Shown here: positions 22,478-34,771 of the stretch, in pieces | How positions within the stretch are numbered: position 1 is the stretch's first letter | Layout: every line of letters starts with the position of its first letter | Assembly (NCBI GenBank): GCA_015039315.1 | Contig: WIDE01000009.1 | Span: 124,001-188,000, forward strand | DNA length: 64,000 nt | Source: Clavulina sp. PMI_390 | Taxonomy: Eukaryota; Basidiomycota; Agaricomycetes; Cantharellales; Hydnaceae | Direction: 5' to 3' | Program-made: the position numbers and the translations under genes | The notes under the pieces: model-generated | What the model saw: the letters and a program-made list of their open reading frames with translations, nothing else | Database searches by the model: none | What the model was told of the DNA's origin: nothing

Positions 22478-23550
22478 CACTCTCCCCACGGGCAAAGCAA
22501 TTCGGTCCAGGCCTCTGATAACACTGGCCGCACCGTGCACAAGCCACCCGCTGTCTCATCTATTCACTACTCAATACAATGACACCCTGGAGGCTACGAA
22601 CAGTCTTATTGCTCGTCGCTCGTAGTAGGTGCGAGGTCCCCAACGGACTAGGCTGAATCGTTTCTCCCAATATTTCCACAGACACCCAATACCCGACGAG
22701 CTGTCTTCGTAGAAACCATTAATGGAAATACCCGCTCAATTGATTGTCAATGATCGCTCCAATGGGGAAGTAATGAAGAGATTTTCCTCATTGTTCGCTC
22801 AGTTCAATCAGGATTCTTGACAGACCCATGGCGCTCAGGAAGAACTGAGATGAAATGATGAGCACAACACACCCAGCGCAGCTCTAGACCTATCTGTAAT
22901 TCAGACAACAGGACGCCTGGGCCGTAAACGTCTTAGGGGTCATTTGAGCTTGTATTCAAAGCCTATGACGATGCAGGGGAGACCCAGCTCGATACAGTCT
23001 AAGTGACGAGCTATCTAAAGGACTTGATAGATAACCTCCCAACCCATTGGCAATCAATAGGGAAGGTACCCAATGTGTGACTCACGATGGACGGCTGACA
23101 TCGATGACCGCTGAATAATGTGTCAAGTCAAGCCACCTTCTCCATTGAGTTTGACGGTGACAGTCTTGTCCTGGATCTTCGGGAGAAAACGCGGCGGAGC
23201 CTCGGCACGTGGGGCGAAGCTAAACCCTTGGCTGATCATGAAGCCTAACTTGATGATGCTGGACCCCAAGTTAGGGGGTGGATGTCCGCACGATCACACA
23301 CCAGGTTGTAGATTTCAAAGCTTTTCGTATTCAGGCAGAGCCATCAAGGAGTGGAGCTAACAGTCGATACATCGTGTGGAGAAAATAAACGATAGGCTAC
23401 AGAGGATCAACGGTATGAGCAGATTAGGGAGTGAACCAGTGCTACACATCCATATTGTGCACGATGAGGCACATAACCATAAAGAGTGAGACGGGCTGGT
23501 GGACCACGCCAACGTAAGGGAAGAGAGACGGGAAGAAGTCATAGGGCTGA
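22478..23550. other. Intergenic with no supported gene
   Basis: About 1.1 kb upstream of glycogenin and downstream of the first DUF6534 gene. The open frames are short and featureless. No repeat or RNA gene was recognised. Confidence 0.4.
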
Positions 23551-25587
23551 CTATCGAGCCTGTGGTGCCCAATGTCGTGTTGATTGGTAATAGTATTGCG
23601 AGCCTGGTGTTGTTTCATCCTCCTCGATTACTTGATGCTCTTCTCGAGCCACTCCAATAACAATCGGGGTATGTGGTGTTGGCATCCGGCCAAAGGATCG
23701 GATCTTGGTTTAGGCGAATTGTAAGATATTTATTAGCTAGAGTAATGCCAGACAGAATATGTAGATTGCATGAGAGCAAACTTACAACAGAGTTCGCAGA
23801 TTTAGCGTTCACTTCCTCAGTAAGGCGGCTTCGTGACATATTATTCAACTGCCAAGCTTGTGGCGGTTCGCCTGTCCCTCGAGAGCGATGAATCCTTTCC
23901 GCAATGTGCGATCTTGAATGCAGGCTGGATTGAGGCAACTTGGTGATCAGAGACTACCGGGCAGTACTGCCATTGAAAGAACATACTTTGCAAGCATAGT
24001 GAACGAGTAGAAGCCACCCATAGGCTAGGGAAAGGAATATTGAATACCAATGCGTTATCACTTCCACATGAGCAGAACTCACAAGACCGAGAGAAAGCAC
24101 CACAAAGTGGAAGCCATACAATGCAAACTGTTCAGGCGACCAGTGGTGTTCAGTCAACCCTCCTTAGACCATGGTTCCGGAAGTACTTACGAAAATAAGT
24201 ACAACTATGGAGATGATAGCGGTAAGGAGGCCAGTGTTGACGGTCCACACAGTCATGAGATTCAACATGCTGTCGGTGCTAGATGAGAAAAACAGCGGGA
24301 TCAAGTTAGGGCTATAGGCACCAGTCACGCGGCCATCGGTATCGTTCCAGTCTACTCACGTTTTGAACCCTGTGCGCCTCTGCTGGAGCAAATAGACCAT
24401 CGATAGAGCGATGACCATATCAGCAGCAGACTGAATCCCGAGCCATAGTGTGACAAGCCATCGAATTTGCGCCACAATTTCGAGGAACGACAGAATGATG
24501 TTACTAGCAAGAACGTTAGGCGAAAAGAGAGCATCACATGTCTGGAGACACCATGACTCACGCCTTGACGGAAACGACTGAATGTAAAGGTTTGATTAAT
24601 CGGTAGTCTTCATTTGCAGGAGTCAAGAGACATACTCATCCCAAAGACGAATTGAACCAATGCAAATAGGCCCTAAGCGAGTAGTCAAGTGAGTGTGTTT
24701 GCTCCAATGTTCATTAAGCATTGTTCAAAAAAATTTCTTACGACGGTGATTCCGAACGCCCAGCTATTGCTCACTATGAATCAGGAAATGACCGGGTCGG
24801 TTAGAAGAAGCACCTTGGCGGTACATCACGCGGCCTGAATGCTCACATTGGTAGACACGATACGCGAAGAAAGCTTGGACGGTACCGCTTTGAAGGACCT
24901 AAACGGGAAAGCCGAGAAAGGCGGAAAATCAGATCCCAGGCGATTACACCCGCACAAGTATGCTCACACTGCTGAGCTGGTATATCGATAGTTCCCTGTG
25001 AGGACGCGGCATGTGCATAGCCGAGGTGAGAATGGCGCACAGTAAGCCCTAAGCGCGAAAGAAAACCCACCAGTTCCCATTAAGAAGGGCGAAGGGGTTC
25101 CTATAGCTGGCGATGAAGTAGTACCATAACGACTCGGTAACACATGCTCTATTCTCGAGAACCAAACGTGAGGTTCGTCAACGGTCCACCACTGACAATT
25201 TTCTTGCACTCACACCTGAAACGCCTGGACAAGACTGAAGATCGATCGTCAGACCTTGTCAGAGAAGAGGATTCTGTAAGGGCATGCATACCAGAGGAAA
25301 AGGACCTAAAGGAGTCATGAGCATACAGATGAACATAGGAATGACCGAACAGAAGCTGGGACGTACAGTGAGTCTTGTGTACAAAGGATCCTTAGGGAAA
25401 GTAGCGAAGTAGACCATTGCCTGCACAGATACAGCACCAAAACATCTTTTCCATAGAAATGAAACAGGTTCAGTCCACGCCAGCGTGTGTGGTGGTGAAG
25501 GACCTACATCGCAGTGATGAGGTTCCCCACGAAGGAGCCACCAAAGACATCCGCTGCTACCCCATCAAGTCTGGGCTGTAGTGACAT
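23551..25587 (-). CDS. DUF6534 multi-span membrane protein, copy A
   Basis: Basidiomycete membrane protein of the DUF6534 type: about seven predicted membrane helices and a polar C-terminal tail, with unknown biochemical role. Exon 1 (ATG 25587) encodes MSLQPRLDGVAADVFGGSFV and GNLITA. Exon 2 gives CFGAVSVQAMVYFATFPKDP, the family's TM1-loop pattern. A later exon gives ESLWYYFIASYRNPFALLNG, another family landmark. Around ten short exons follow, split by 45-80 nt introns, which is why no single long frame is seen. The tail reads RSHIAERIHRSRGTGEPPQA, then VIRSFGRMPTPHTPIVIGVA and a glutamate-rich end, stopping at 23551. It is the 3'-most member of a three-gene minus-strand array and closely resembles copy B, including promoter-proximal sequence. 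Confidence 0.75.
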
Positions 25588-26352
25588 AAGGAGCGAAAAG
25601 GGAGGGCACTAGCAAAAGAGGGGGGACAGATGCGGGGGAGGATGAAAGAACCCATACTAGTTATGGCCGCATGCGCATTACAACCCCACCTGGCACCCAT
25701 TGCTAAACTAAGAAGCGCCGAGGGTGGGGCTGAGCGGGCTCGAGTATGAATAGATCGACAGTGAATGAAGATCGTATGGGAACTTAGTCGATTACGTCTC
25801 ACGCTTCCGTTCTTTCCAGGTAATTATTGTGATGGCAGCAACAGGGCAAGCCAGAAGCCCAATGCCAAGTGATCACGACGTCGGCTCGACGCTAGAAGAC
25901 GTTCCTCGCAGCTTTCTGTCTCTGCCGGTATCATACTATACGATGCGAGCCGTAGCCGCCATTGGCAATCGTGTAGGGACATTACCGAGGAGCACATGCT
26001 AATCCCTTCTCTTTGTATTGTAGCCAAATAATGGTCCACAAATCATCACTGCAACGAATATCGTTTTTGAATGAACCGCTTATGCACCCGGCAGCGCGTT
26101 ATTGAGCGCTCGGTGGGGACCAAATGTCAGCTGCAAGATATCCTTAGAAACGGAAAGCTTTGACACCCCAGTCTCTACCCAAGCCACTAGCAGAAGTGCC
26201 GTGATCTCGGGCACACAACACCTATTGCTGCCGTGACCCTGCCAGAGTGACGATACGTTTCACTTCCGCTCCGGGTGCCGATGGAGCGCACTGGCTTGGT
26301 TTTTGGATAAAATGTGGAGGTCATTCAATGCATGAGAGGATTCATCAAGCGC
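25588..26352. other. Upstream region of DUF6534 copy A
   Basis: 765 bp between copy A and the unknown frame at 26353. Part of it (for example around 25820-25850, GTGATGGCA.CAAC) is alignable with the corresponding region above copy B (about 29195-29225), so it belongs to the duplicated unit. No gene was recognised. Confidence 0.45.
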
Positions 26353-26946
26353 CTAGAACTCCTTCAGGTTTCCCCGATGATCGACCTTTTTACTGCTACC
26401 GCTTAGTTGTACGATAAGGTAACAGGGCAAATCTTCTTGAGTCTTAGTGTGTGGAACCATGAGGCACGCTACTGCATTCACATCAAAGCTACTCCCCTTC
26501 GGAACACCATAAATTTCGGATCGTTGCAGATGAATTAGGTACCCCAGCATATGGACAACTGAGGTTCCCAAATGAGAGTTTGAAGTCAACCCCGATGGCA
26601 TGGGATTCAGAAGTGAAGCTCGGAGTAAGATGAGCCCCGAAGCCGATGCCCGCATTTTCGCGTAGATCATCGGCCGTTTTGCAAGGCTTCTGAGAAGAGA
26701 GAAGCCCGTGTGGGTGTCGACATCATGGGCGACAAGCGCGTACGAAGCGTCGGTAGTGTGGATGTAGATATTGAGGCAATTAAAAGGTGAATACGCCGAC
26801 CACGTATTTGAGAGGAAACTGATGCAGTCGAGGCGAATTAGGGAGTAAGGCAGTGTGTACACACATATTTGCGCTAACAAGGAGAGACGAATGAACAACA
26901 ATAGAGAGCGAGAGGGATTGTAGAGCGCTGTAGCGCATGGTAACAA
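26353..26946 (-). CDS. Unrecognised reading frame X1 in duplicated unit
   Basis: A 197-codon open frame of no recognised family. Its middle part (IHTTDASYALVAHDV, then LILLRASLLNP) resembles frame X2 at 29786-30364 (IRTTDASFAPVIHEA, then VVVLRASLLHP), which sits at the same place in the neighbouring copy of the duplication. The 3' halves also align at the nucleotide level but with indels that change frame. It may be one exon of a spliced gene or a decayed gene. It lies just 12 bp beyond the stop codon of DUF6534 copy B on the same strand. No signal peptide or catalytic motif can be claimed. Confidence 0.35.
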   Translation of the reverse strand: MLPCATALYNPSRSLLLFIRLSLLAQICVYTLPYSLIRLDCISFLSNTWSAYSPFNCLNIYIHTTDASYALVAHDVDTHTGFSLLRSLAKRPMIYAKMRASASGLILLRASLLNPMPSGLTSNSHLGTSVVHMLGYLIHLQRSEIYGVPKGSSFDVNAVACLMVPHTKTQEDLPCYLIVQLSGSSKKVDHRGNLKEF

Positions 26947-26958
26947 ACCATGTGGACG

Positions 26959-28980
26959 TTAAGTTGGTGACCACTGGGCTGGTGGGGCCCAAGCTTGACT
27001 AGATTCACATAAGTACTGCGACTCCCGAACTATCTCATACTCCTCAACTACTTGTTCTTCCTCTCGTGCCACTCCAATGACGATCAGAGTTCGTGGTGAT
27101 GTCGCGCGGCCGAAGGATCGAACCTTGATGTGAACGGATCGCCAAGTGTGAGTGAACCGGATCAGTGCTGAAAATGAGTTATGGAGTATTAGAGGAACAG
27201 CTCACCATAGAGTTCGTAGCTTTAGAATGAGAGTACTCAGTAAGAGGACTTCGTGGTAAGTTGTTCATCTGCCAAGCTTGTGGTGGCTCCCCCGAACCAT
27301 GCGAGCGATGAATCTTTTGGGCAATATGTGATCTCGAGTGGAGGCTAAGACCAAACATCACATGTATTCAGAGAGCGCCACAAGAGATAACCATATGGAG
27401 ACCATACTTTGCCATCATAGTAAAGGAGTAGAAACCGCCCATTGGCTACATGGAAAAACTGTTCAATGGATGCATTAGAGACTTTCAAGGATATACGACC
27501 CACAAGACCGAGAGAGAGAACGACAAAATGGAACCCGTATATCGCAAACTGTCAATGCGGTCATTCAAGGCTAGTCAGCACTTCATAAGATCAACCGGAA
27601 AGAATACTCACGAAAACGAGGACAATAACCGAGAGCATAGCAGTAACGAGACCTGTATTGATAGTCCATATGGTCATAAGATTCAACATATTGTCGGTAC
27701 TATGCGAGTGGGGCATGTGAGCGAATACGATGGAGTACTGCGTGCATAATTCTCACTTTTTGAACCCTGTGCGCCTCTGCTGGAGCAGATAGACCATTGA
27801 CAAAGCGATGACGACATCAGCAGCACACTGAATGCCAAGCCATATCGTAACAAGCCATCGAATTTGCAGAACGATTTCGATAAACGATCGAATGATATTA
27901 CTAGAAAGGCACCCTAGGTCAAGAAAGCAACACGTTACTGAAAAGCCAGACTCACGCCTTCACACAAACGACTAGATACCAAGTCATAGATACCAAGTCA
28001 TAGTCAGGTGGCTGTTTCCCTCGCGAGAATCAACGGACGTACTCATTCCAAAGACGGATTGGACCAATGCAAACAAGCCCTAAGTTATTCATCATGAAGA
28101 CATGTTATCGCCAGATTTATCACAGGTGGTCAAAAGCTTTCTTACAACAGTTGCTCCAAATGCCAGGCTATTGCTCACTATATATTAGGCGACGACAGGA
28201 CCGATTAGAACGGATGCGTCGCGGAAAACAACGCATCTTCGCGACTCACATTGGTAGACTCGGTAAGCAAAGAACGTCTGGACAGTGCCGCTTTGAAGCA
28301 CCTAAAAGGGGAACCCAGTCGGAGCAGGAAGTCAGACGCCGAAATATCCCACACAAGGTGATGCTTACACTACTGAGTTGGTATATCGATAGTTGCCTAT
28401 GGGGAAGCGGCATGCGCACGGCCGAGGTGAGAACGGTGCCGACATGGCTCAATAATGCTCACCAATTACCCTCCAAAAGGGCAAACGGATCACTATAGCT
28501 GGTGACAAAGTAGTACCATAGTGCTTCAGTAACGCATGCTCTGTCACCCACCGAGAACTAGAAGTGAGGATCATTGATGGTCGACATGATATCACCATAC
28601 TCACACCTGAAACACCTGGACTGTGCTAAGGATCGATGGTCAGACCTCGTTCCAGAAGAAGCTTTCTTGAAGACAAATATACCATAGGAAAAGGACCTAG
28701 CGATAACGAGTAAACACAATTGAAAATTGAACAAGTGAAGCAGAAGGGAATGCGTACCGTAAGCCCTGTGGACAAAGGATCTTTTGGGAACGTCGCGAAA
28801 TATACCATCGCTTGCACCGAGACGGCCCCAAAGCACCTTTTACGTCAGGGGAGGGTTAAATTCAATGTACGGCATCGTGGGTCGCAGTTCATCAGCGTAC
28901 AGTGTCGTAATAAGATTCCCTACAAATGAGCCACCGAAGACATCCGCTGCAGCCCCGCGAAGCCCAGGCTGGAGAGACAT
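26959..28980 (-). CDS. DUF6534 multi-span membrane protein, copy B
   Basis: Paralogue of copy A, of unknown function. Exon 1 encodes MSLQPGLRGAAADVFGGSFV and GNLITTL. Intron 1 ends at an AAAAG acceptor and exon 2 reads CFGAVSVQAMVYFATFPKDP followed by LSTGLTV. Many short exons follow, as in copy A, with the same intron positions where checked. The tail contains RSHIAQKIHRSHGSGEPPQA, RSFGRATSPRTLIVIGVARE and a Glu-rich stretch, and ends WAPPAQWSPT before TAA at 26959. Like A it should sit in a membrane with a cytosolic tail. Frame-preserving differences from A suggest both copies are functional rather than one being a fresh pseudogene, but each splice site would need transcript support. Confidence 0.75.
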
Positions 28981-29785
28981 GAAGAAGGGATAACGAGAAA
29001 AATTGAGACGAAATAGCACAGGTGCGGATAGCATGGAGAGAAACCTTGCTACTTAAGGCGACATAACCATAGACTTCCACAGCCTGTTGAACTAAGAAGC
29101 GCCATGGGCTGAACAAGCTCTAGCATGAATAGACTGACAGGGAATGTGGATTCTCTGGGAACGTCGCCGCTCACGTCTCCCGCTCTCACTCTTGACAAGT
29201 TATGTCGTGATGGCACCAACCGCGCAAACGAGATGATCGAGAGCAAATAAATCATGAAGTCGTCAGTTTATTGATAGGGACCGCTACCCCCTTGACGCCT
29301 GGAACGGTAACAAAACGTAGAGAATAAGCGATAGCGAGCCATGAAATCATGTAGGGACCTTGTCAAGCAGCAAGAGTTGTAAACTAGATCTCGATTTGCA
29401 ATGTGCAGCAAACAGTCGTCCACAAAACAGGTGCGAGAGCGGCTGCTTAGTAGAGGCTCAAATGTTAGCTATAATGCTCCATAAATTTTGAAAGCTATGA
29501 TCATTCTGTCTCCACCGCAGCCAGAAACCTGATCTTGGGGATGCGACTCCTGCTGACGCCGTTGTCCCGCTCAAGGCGATCATCTGTTTCAGTCCCAGTT
29601 TGGTTACTCATTCGCTCGTGGTATGAGTAGCAAATAGTCCCGTTTGTTGAACACATGGTAAAATCCCGCCAATAAAGAGAGGATTTAACGACCGTCAAGA
29701 AGCTGCGCAGGTTTCTCTGATGGCCAAATCTTACTGCTGTTACATAGTTCAGCGATACCCCAGGAGCGGCAAATCGTCCATCGAG
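28981..29785. other. Upstream region of DUF6534 copy B
   Basis: 805 bp that mirrors the region upstream of copy A in position and partly in sequence (about 29080-29230). No independent gene was recognised. Confidence 0.45.
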
Positions 29786-30364
29786 TCACGAGGTAGTCTC
29801 AGGATAATCACTTCGGCACAATGGAAGCTCGTCTTTTCCAAGGGCTCGAATTTTTGCGGACCCACATCTGGTACCGCACCTCTTGACTTGAAGTATTGGA
29901 TGAAGAAGTGAAGCTCGAAGGACGACAACCACCGTCGAATTGAGCAAACGCGCTTCCTTCCGAGTTGATCGCTTCTTAATTACCAGTGTTCCGATAACAT
30001 ACCCACGCGGGTGATTGGCCTCATGGATGACGGGCGCAAACGAAGCGTCGGTGGTGCGGATGCGGATGTAGTTACGATAAAGAAAGAATGGTTTATGCTG
30101 GTGTGTTCTCACGGAACTTCTAGTGAGACCCATCCCATTGCTACAAGCATGGTTTTTATGACTAGGGCGACACCGCGGCCTAACACATTTGTCGACTCCG
30201 AAATGGCGGAACCTTTCTGGGACTGAGGAGCCGCAGCGGTGGCGACCCTGACTGAGGCGAGCGACCTCCCGAGCAAAGCATAGCTCGCATTCTTCATTGG
30301 CAGCTCCTTTATAAAGCGAGTTGACATCCGAAAGAATCGAAAGATGATTCATTTGAGGGAACAC
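29786..30364 (-). CDS. Unrecognised reading frame X2 in duplicated unit
   Basis: A 192-codon open frame of no recognised family, the positional counterpart of X1 (26353-26946). The shared core is RTTDASFAP... and VVVLRASLLHP. The N-terminal parts of X1 and X2 look unrelated in their open frames, which argues that true exon boundaries or the true frame differ from the longest frame. It could be an exon of an uncharacterised gene, or eroded sequence carried along in the duplication. Confidence 0.3.
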   Translation of the reverse strand: MFPQMNHLSILSDVNSLYKGAANEECELCFAREVARLSQGRHRCGSSVPERFRHFGVDKCVRPRCRPSHKNHACSNGMGLTRSSVRTHQHKPFFLYRNYIRIRTTDASFAPVIHEANHPRGYVIGTLVIKKRSTRKEARLLNSTVVVVLRASLLHPILQVKRCGTRCGSAKIRALGKDELPLCRSDYPETTS

Positions 30365-30523
30365 GGATCATTACCTCAGAGCCATTGGGACTTCACCGCA
30401 ACCCTGACAGAAGATGAAGCAGTAAAAACTCCACACAATGAGGATTCGACGAGCTAAAGGGCGTTATGAATCAGGGTGACAAGCGGAAATAATAAAGAAG
30501 TAGTAGCATAGAACAAGAAATTA

Positions 30524-32913
30524 TCAGAAGAAGCCATCACCTCGAGGAAAGGGGGGCAGGTAGGGATAAGGGGGGATATTAGAGTCTTGGCCTTGGGATA
30601 AAACATTTGGGTTGGTGGTGAACAATGAGGGGTAGGGATTCAGCTCTGGATGGTTGAGGGGAGGTACCGCAAAGTGGTGTCGCTGAGGGGGTGTCCCGTT
30701 GCCGACAATAGGGTGTGGAATTGGAGGCAGCTCGCGGCGGGCAGGGGTAAATGCAGTAGCGCCAACACTCGGCCCAATGATAATCACCGAGTCGCGACCC
30801 CCATCAATTCCCTACAACAATTGAACACAAGTGTCAGAATGAGGCTTGGCATCAGTCGGGAAGGCTCATCACGCGTACGCTTGACGACTCCACAGCAGTC
30901 GCTTCTGACATCATCGTTTGTCTCTTTGCCTTCGAAGGAGATGCCACCCATGATCCATGTGATGCACGCTTGGCTGCGGAAACGGCAGTTGATGTCGTCT
31001 CAGCCGAACTTTTGTCAGTTGTGTCCTTTGGATGAATACTTTCTGTCCCGCGGTGAAGGAATGGCCATACCCTCGGGAAGGACAGGCCGGATACCGAAGG
31101 TGGGGGTAGAGATCCCTGGATGTTTGTGGATCGTGAAACCGGAGGTCGATCAACACTGGGAGTGGGATATACCGTGGAAGAGGAAGGCAGGATCGATGTA
31201 GGAGGAGAAGGCTGTAACTCAAATGCGGCGGCTTGTCTCTCCTTTTCCCTTTCCATTCTTGCCCGCAAGGTGCTTCTCGTGTGTAAACTGAGGGCACAAG
31301 CCATCAGCAGCTGTCGATTGTGTTAGATTCCTGCCAAACTTACTTTGCCAGGAGTGCAGCGATATACAGTCCACCGAGAGGCTGGATCGGGATCAGAACC
31401 TCTCTATGTAACATAGAGTAGCAGCGAAACAGGAAGTACTCACAATACCAAGTAGCAGAAGGGACTCAAAAAGGTTCCGGCCAGCATACTAGGAAGTGAG
31501 AAAGAGGTGAGCTTTAGGCGAAAGCCTATCGTTGCAGAGGTACTTACGCAGATCAACAACACCACTGCTACAAGACTTGTCAAGGCTCCGGTAGTGATGC
31601 CGTATAGGATAATGTAGTTGAGAACGGTATCCGAGCTGTCCCGTGACAAGACAATCTTAGTAACAAAAGTATGAACGGGTGCTAGCCGGACATACTATTT
31701 ATACCCGGTTCTCTGCGAGCGAAGTACGATTACCAGTGAAACGGCAATCGACGTATCCGCTAGAGCCTAGTTAAAATAATCAGTTAAGCCGTATTTTTAC
31801 ATCTAAACCACAGGAATGATCCCATACCGCTAGCCCGAGCCAAGCGTTCACTGACCAGCTTTCGTGGGCATGGGTATTCGTAGAGAGCTGATAGAGGTAT
31901 GATCGAACTGCTGAGACTAGATTAATAGTTAGTAACGTTAAGCTGAGAAGTCTGGAAATAACGACATACTAAAACCCATAGCTAGCAGCAACGCGGGAGG
32001 TGATTCGTAATGAGCCACTGGTAGCCATCAGAAGATGTAGAGGTAGACTTACCCAGAGACCCCAGAATCAATATGCCCTAGAGAAGATATTCAGCCCATG
32101 TGGTTGGAATCCAAAAATATGGACTCACATTGACGACCACTAGGACCCGTTGGCGAGAGACTATTGAGAATAGCAGGGAGTCAGATTTATGCCGTAAAAG
32201 AGTGCTGCTCGACTCACTACTCCAGAGACGATATAGAAAGAAGGTTTGTACGATTGCTGATGTCAACACCTGTCGTATAGTGAGATGAGCTCAGGTGCCA
32301 AGTTGTTGATGAAGTTGCTCACCAAATGGGTGCCATAGTAGGAGAACTCCCTGAGATACAGATGCGATGAGTCGCAGAAAGTGATTAATAAATATATTTG
32401 TGTCAAGGGGATAGGCATACCAGGTCTGAACAGCCAATGCCCATGGATCAAGCAAACTTGATATCAGATAATGATAGATAGCCCTAGTCGATACAGCGCT
32501 ATATGACTGTGAGGGGTTGAATTTATGACGATGATCGATTGCACATACACTTGCATCGCTTGCATAGCCCTATTCGAAACGATATCAGTTGGTCAGCACT
32601 CGAGCTCCATTGGGCACCATCATTACTGCATACCACAATAGGCCAACCTAAAACCAATATCGATCAGACACTTTAGGGGCTTCGAGATCATATCCAAATG
32701 GGTAACGTACCACGATCTTAGTAGCCAATGGATCTTTCCCGTACCTCTGGAAGTATAGATATGTCTGAACGGAAATGACCCCGAGGAGCCTAGAAGGAAA
32801 GAAGCCCTGAGGACAATGGCCGGAGGGAACCAAGGAGAGTTCACTTACAAACTTGATATGAATGTCCCGACGAATGCAGTCCCGTAAACGCGATCAAAGA
32901 TTGTTGGCGCCAT
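30524..32913 (-). CDS. DUF6534 multi-span membrane protein, copy C
   Basis: Third, more divergent member of the array. Exon 1 encodes MAPTIFDRVYGTAFVGTFIS plus SL. After a 58-nt intron, exon 2 reads LLGVISVQTYLYFQRYGKDP followed by LATKIVV, the family's TM1 region. Numerous short exons (about 30900-32900) encode further membrane helices. The long cytosolic tail starts SLHTRSTLRARMEREKERQ and is Pro/Ser-rich (SILPSSSTVYPTPSVDRPP). The last exon carries GRDSVIIIGPSVGATAF and a Pro/Asn-rich end, stopping at 30524. The tail motif 'VI.IG' matches the equivalent VIGVA segment in A and B. Function is unknown. Confidence 0.75.
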
Positions 32914-33921
32914 TCCTCAGAGAAGCAGTGGTTGGCGACTTCACCAGCTTGTCGTGGTGGCAAGGGGTGGGAGGTAAGAGTCTGCTTGCTGAATAAGCGC
33001 AATCTCAAGATATTTAAACCTCCTTTCAAGGCGCCATGACATGGCTTGACATCGTCCAATCCATTCACTATCCGGTCCATCAAACGATGGATGGTCGTGG
33101 GAAATCAGATGTTCAAGGGCATCATGAATCACGGATAGGGCGGAGGCCCATCTCAATTGCCAAGACATGAGGGGGTAGAAACATGCCAAAATTTGGTGTA
33201 CGAAGTCGGCACGGATTTGGGAACCCTCCTTTGTAGGTGTCGAACCACCTTGTCGCCACCGGCGGATGGCATGGCTGCTTGCAGGTGTGCTGAGGGAAAA
33301 ATATATACATCGCGGCAGCAACGGCTAAGCAATAGAGGATCAATCGAGCATGTGCACTGATGGGCCCGAAAAAGGTGGAGATCCAGGACAGTGATGGTCG
33401 ACGGCTTGGATTGTCACTAGCAGACAAACAGACCAAATCAAACGCCATCAAGCGCAAAACAGTTCCTTTGACTCGCAACTCTGACAGGTAATATTACAGA
33501 TCACATGTGTGGATTCATATGAAGGGTTCTAAGCAGCTATAAGCCTGAATCAAACTCCGGCAAGTACATGGAAGAGCCAGCGCACACTGCCTGATTGGCT
33601 GAACTTCATAATCGTAGAAATACAAACGCCGTCTAGAGGATTTTCCAATCGATCTCACGCCTATGGCTCAAACAGAGACCACGAAGTTGTAGAGATGGAT
33701 CGAGGGCGTAATTTTAGAAGGGCGAACGACCTTGGAATGTAGTGGAATACGATCGGCAAGCGGCACTTCAACAGCAGCCGATTTTATCAAGGGAACGTGT
33801 TGGAAAAGGGCGACGAATGAGCATGAGGTACATAATAGTTTGGCGCGGAGAGGTGCTGATACGATTGAAGTGAGATAGACGTCATGCCAGCAATCGAATA
33901 AAGTTATTCTTTCCACTCACA
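32914..33921. other. Intergenic with no supported gene
   Basis: 1 kb upstream of DUF6534 copy C. Two overlapping minus-strand frames (32941-33321 and 33122-33478) compete with each other and show no family features. The first ends 28 bp before the copy C start, so it could also be leader sequence. No gene is called. Confidence 0.4.
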
Positions 33922-34771
33922 TTAAGACCCACCCATGACACAAGAATTCTCATGCCTTAGCCGGGAGTCTGGGCGCGCGAGGATTTGCCCGCATTTTCCA
34001 CACACAAGCTTGGGGGCCTGGGAGCGAACGAATGATGCGCCATACTCCCGAATAGCCGCAACCTGTAGCACACTCGGGCGACTATTGAAATCTTGCTGAA
34101 GAAAGTACAATACAAGGTCGGACTGTTCGCGAGCGGGCTTGGGGTGTGGCTGTCCTCGAGGCGAGCGACGCTGAAGTCTCGCAGTAAGCAGCACCAACCA
34201 TAATGTGTCTGTTGCCCGATCAAACGATTGGCCTTGAAGGGTGCGCATGATCAGGGGAGTAACATGGACTTCATCGATGTGTCTTTTGATGTAGGTTAAC
34301 GAGGTGGAGCATAGTGGGCAGATGGATGGAAGTGAATCATCAGCGTCCTTCATCATGGCATCAACGAGAGATACCATAAAGCCCGTTGGGACCCAGTGCA
34401 GCTCTACAACTCGTTCAGGGTGAGTGTGGTTCAGGTTAGAGTTTGGGGAGGATGGCGTGTAGGGTGTTAGGGCGGCACCCCAATGCTTAGGGAAAGCAGT
34501 CATTAAGGGCGAAGGCCTGGGAGCAGGATACGGCGTATCGTACAGACAAGCACCAGCTATCGCTGAGTAGGGAGTGATGCATCTGGAGAACGAGATTATA
34601 AGGGGGCGATCCCAAAAACGAATGTGGCTCCGAGTGTGTTTGTGCTGGTGCTTGGACATCGGTCACGGCCGGCAAGTACTTCAGAAAGCAATCACCAGGA
34701 TTTGCGGCTGTGGACAGAATGAATGGAGATCGAAGGGACCGTGGATAATTGAATTGTTGTGGGATATCCAT
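33922..34771 (-). CDS. Small C2H2/C2HC zinc-finger-like protein
   Basis: A protein with two zinc-knuckle-like motifs, of unknown function. The first, CPLCSTSLTYIKRHIDEVH, has C-x2-C-x11-H-x4-H spacing. The second, near the C-terminus, CGKCGQILARPDSRLRHENSC, has C-x2-C-x12-H-x4-C spacing. DNA or protein binding is plausible. The main exon runs from about 34562 to the TAA at 33922. Two starts are possible: ATG 34659 without splicing, or ATG 34771 (MDIPQQFNYPRSLRSPF) joined through an intron of about 157 nt (donor GTGATT, acceptor CGATAG) to AGACLYDTPYPAPRPSP. I prefer the second because the residues lost look like intron sequence, but this is not certain. Confidence 0.6.

Noticed and set aside
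32941..33478. Two overlapping minus-strand frames upstream of DUF6534 copy C
   Set aside because: They overlap in different frames, have no recognisable features, and may be leader or promoter sequence.
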